Of a stretch of 64,000 nucleotides of DNA, positions 63,209 through 64,000 are shown piece after piece (within the stretch, counting starts at the first letter, position 1; each line of letters begins with the position of its first letter). The stretch lies in contig CALHZD010000095.1 in assembly GCA_938040985.1 (NCBI GenBank), positions 38,630-102,629 on the forward strand. Direction: 5' to 3'. The notes beneath the pieces were generated by a model that ran no database searches, was not told the origin of the DNA, and worked only from the letters and a program-made list of their open reading frames with translations. The position numbers were made by a program, and so were the translations under genes. Source of the stretch: an uncultured Propionivibrio sp. (GTDB lineage Bacteria > Pseudomonadota > Gammaproteobacteria > Burkholderiales > Rhodocyclaceae).

Positions 63209-63225
63209 ATACAAGGGCTCCAGGC
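63202..63225. repeat. Family A unit at a gene end
   Basis: GCCCTAAATACAAGGGCTCC; its TAA (63206-63208) is the stop codon of the Pro/Tyr-rich protein. Confidence 0.65.
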
Positions 63226-63298
63226 ATGCCCACCGCGCTGTCTGCGCGGCGGCGCGTCGCGTGAAATGAGGAATTTTTTGTTGAATCGGAGATATTTC

Positions 63299-63862
63299 AT
63301 GAAACGGATTGCAGGCATCGCGGCGCTGGCCGCCGTGGGGATTTTGTCCGGCTGCGCCACGGCGCCGACCGGGCCGAGCGTGCTGGCCTTGCCTGGCACG
63401 GGCAGAAGTTTCGAGGACTTTCGAGCGAGCGACGCGCAATGCCGCGCGTATGCCTGGCAGCAGATCGGCGGCATGACGCAGCCATCCGACCCCGGCGTGC
63501 GCGACGCCGTCGTCGGCACGGCCGTGGGGGCTGCGGCGGGCGCGGCAATGGTCGGGCATCAGGGGGCCGGCATTGGCGCCGGCGCCGGGCTGCTGCTTGG
63601 TTCCGCCGTAGGCGCGGGGGATAGCCGGCATTATGGCTATGATGCCCAGGAGCGCTATGACAACGCCTACATCCAGTGCATGTATGCCAGCGGGCATCGG
63701 GTGCCTGTCCCGGCCTCGATGGCGCAGATTCTGCGCGAGCCGACGCCTGCGTTCGCGCCCACACTGTCTCCTGCTACGCCTGCCGCAGGCAGCATCCCGC
63801 CGCCGCCCAAAGGCAGGCCGCCGGCCTTGCCGCCGCCGGATTACGTCCCGCCGGTGCGATAG
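63299..63862 (+). CDS. Glycine-zipper lipoprotein
   Basis: A 187-residue lipoprotein: lipobox ILSGC with Cys19. The middle holds a glycine-zipper segment (VVGTAVGAAAGAAMVGHQGAGIGAGAGLLLGSAVG, about residues 72-106), a short membrane-active hairpin common in outer-membrane lipoproteins. Conserved YDNAYIQCMYASGHRVP follows, then a Pro-rich tail. GGAGA lies 7 bases before the ATG. Role unknown; envelope integrity is typical for the group. Confidence 0.88.
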   Translation: MKRIAGIAALAAVGILSGCATAPTGPSVLALPGTGRSFEDFRASDAQCRAYAWQQIGGMTQPSDPGVRDAVVGTAVGAAAGAAMVGHQGAGIGAGAGLLLGSAVGAGDSRHYGYDAQERYDNAYIQCMYASGHRVPVPASMAQILREPTPAFAPTLSPATPAAGSIPPPPKGRPPALPPPDYVPPVR

Positions 63863-63949
63863 CGGTTTTCCTTAACAGCATCTTCCTTTGCAGGAAGGCC
63901 ACGTTGCCGTGTTGACCTGACCTTGCCGTACGACTCGTACTGTCAGCGG

Positions 63950-64000
63950 CTTACCGCCTTGTCTTTGGCAAAGTCGAGCGATAGCGACTCCCTTTGCCAA
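63950..64000. repeat. Family B elements at the right edge, head to head
   Basis: CGCCTTGTCTTTGGCAAAG (reverse of the left half of the 45-kb element) is followed by TCGAGCGATAGCGACTC and CCTTTGCCAA, the reverse of another copy's right half. Two copies appear fused; the second runs out of the window. Confidence 0.65.

Overview
The window looks like about 64 kb of a betaproteobacterial chromosome. It is GC-rich and dense with genes on both strands. Several blocks have the gene order or content usual in that class: envC-ctpA facing rhodanese-grxC-secB-SH3-gpsA, ubiX next to rapZ, darP facing pmbA, and a TctABC transporter with a Bug-type receptor. Oxygen-independent ubiquinone genes (ubiTUV), a YgbA-like gene, two TRAP dicarboxylate-type transporters, a maleate isomerase and a methylmalonyl-CoA epimerase suggest a facultative or anaerobic organism living on organic acids, perhaps one making propionate from C4 acids (inference; no rRNA gene is present to place it).

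Layout. 1-9.2 kb: darP and pmbA, with a possible pair of PilZ-like hypothetical genes around them, then methylmalonyl-CoA epimerase, lgt and ilvD. 9.2-11.4 kb: a decaying stretch with a frameshifted small membrane protein, a LysE-type pseudogene and an orphan coding fragment around an intact maleate isomerase gene. 11.6-14.8 kb: the most unusual locus, with three small exported repeat proteins, a CsgG/HfaB-family outer-membrane lipoprotein and one more exported protein, closed by a strong terminator. It is a candidate type VIII-like (curli/holdfast) adhesin or amyloid system. 15.2-18.6 kb: a TRAP transporter whose receptor gene converges on its membrane genes. 19-28.4 kb: glyA, nrdR, ribD, ctpA, envC and the rhodanese-gpsA operon, whose SH3 gene carries an in-frame TAG. 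28.4-30.2 kb: gene-free, repeat-rich DNA. 30.2-38.1 kb: a minus-strand operon of pdxA-like, tctC, tctB, tctA, an rpiB-like isomerase and one frame joining a triosephosphate-isomerase-like domain to a dihydroxyacetone-kinase-like enzyme. The three sugar-phosphate domains match the L-erythrulose to D-erythrose-4-phosphate route. 38.4-48.1 kb: housekeeping genes (SDR, two RNA methyltransferases, ketopantoate reductase, TSUP exporter, YgbA-like, ubiX, rapZ, M20 amidohydrolase). 48.1-49.5 kb: a Fic toxin-antitoxin cassette between direct repeats. 49.8-52.9 kb: a second TRAP operon with a terminator-like hairpin after the receptor gene. 53-64 kb: DUF1289, yajD, lemA with a GIDE/EF-hand protein, ubiTUV, SDR, dsbA, SPOR protein, argS and two envelope proteins.

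Two dispersed repeat families run through the spacers. Family A is a short imperfect palindrome of the form GCCC-N8-10-GGGC in clusters at 29, 35, 45, 48, 49, 58 and 63 kb. Family B is a 68-bp long hairpin at 45.1 and 58.3 kb and at the right edge. Both tend to sit right at gene 3' ends. No tRNA, rRNA, CRISPR array or intact insertion sequence was recognised.
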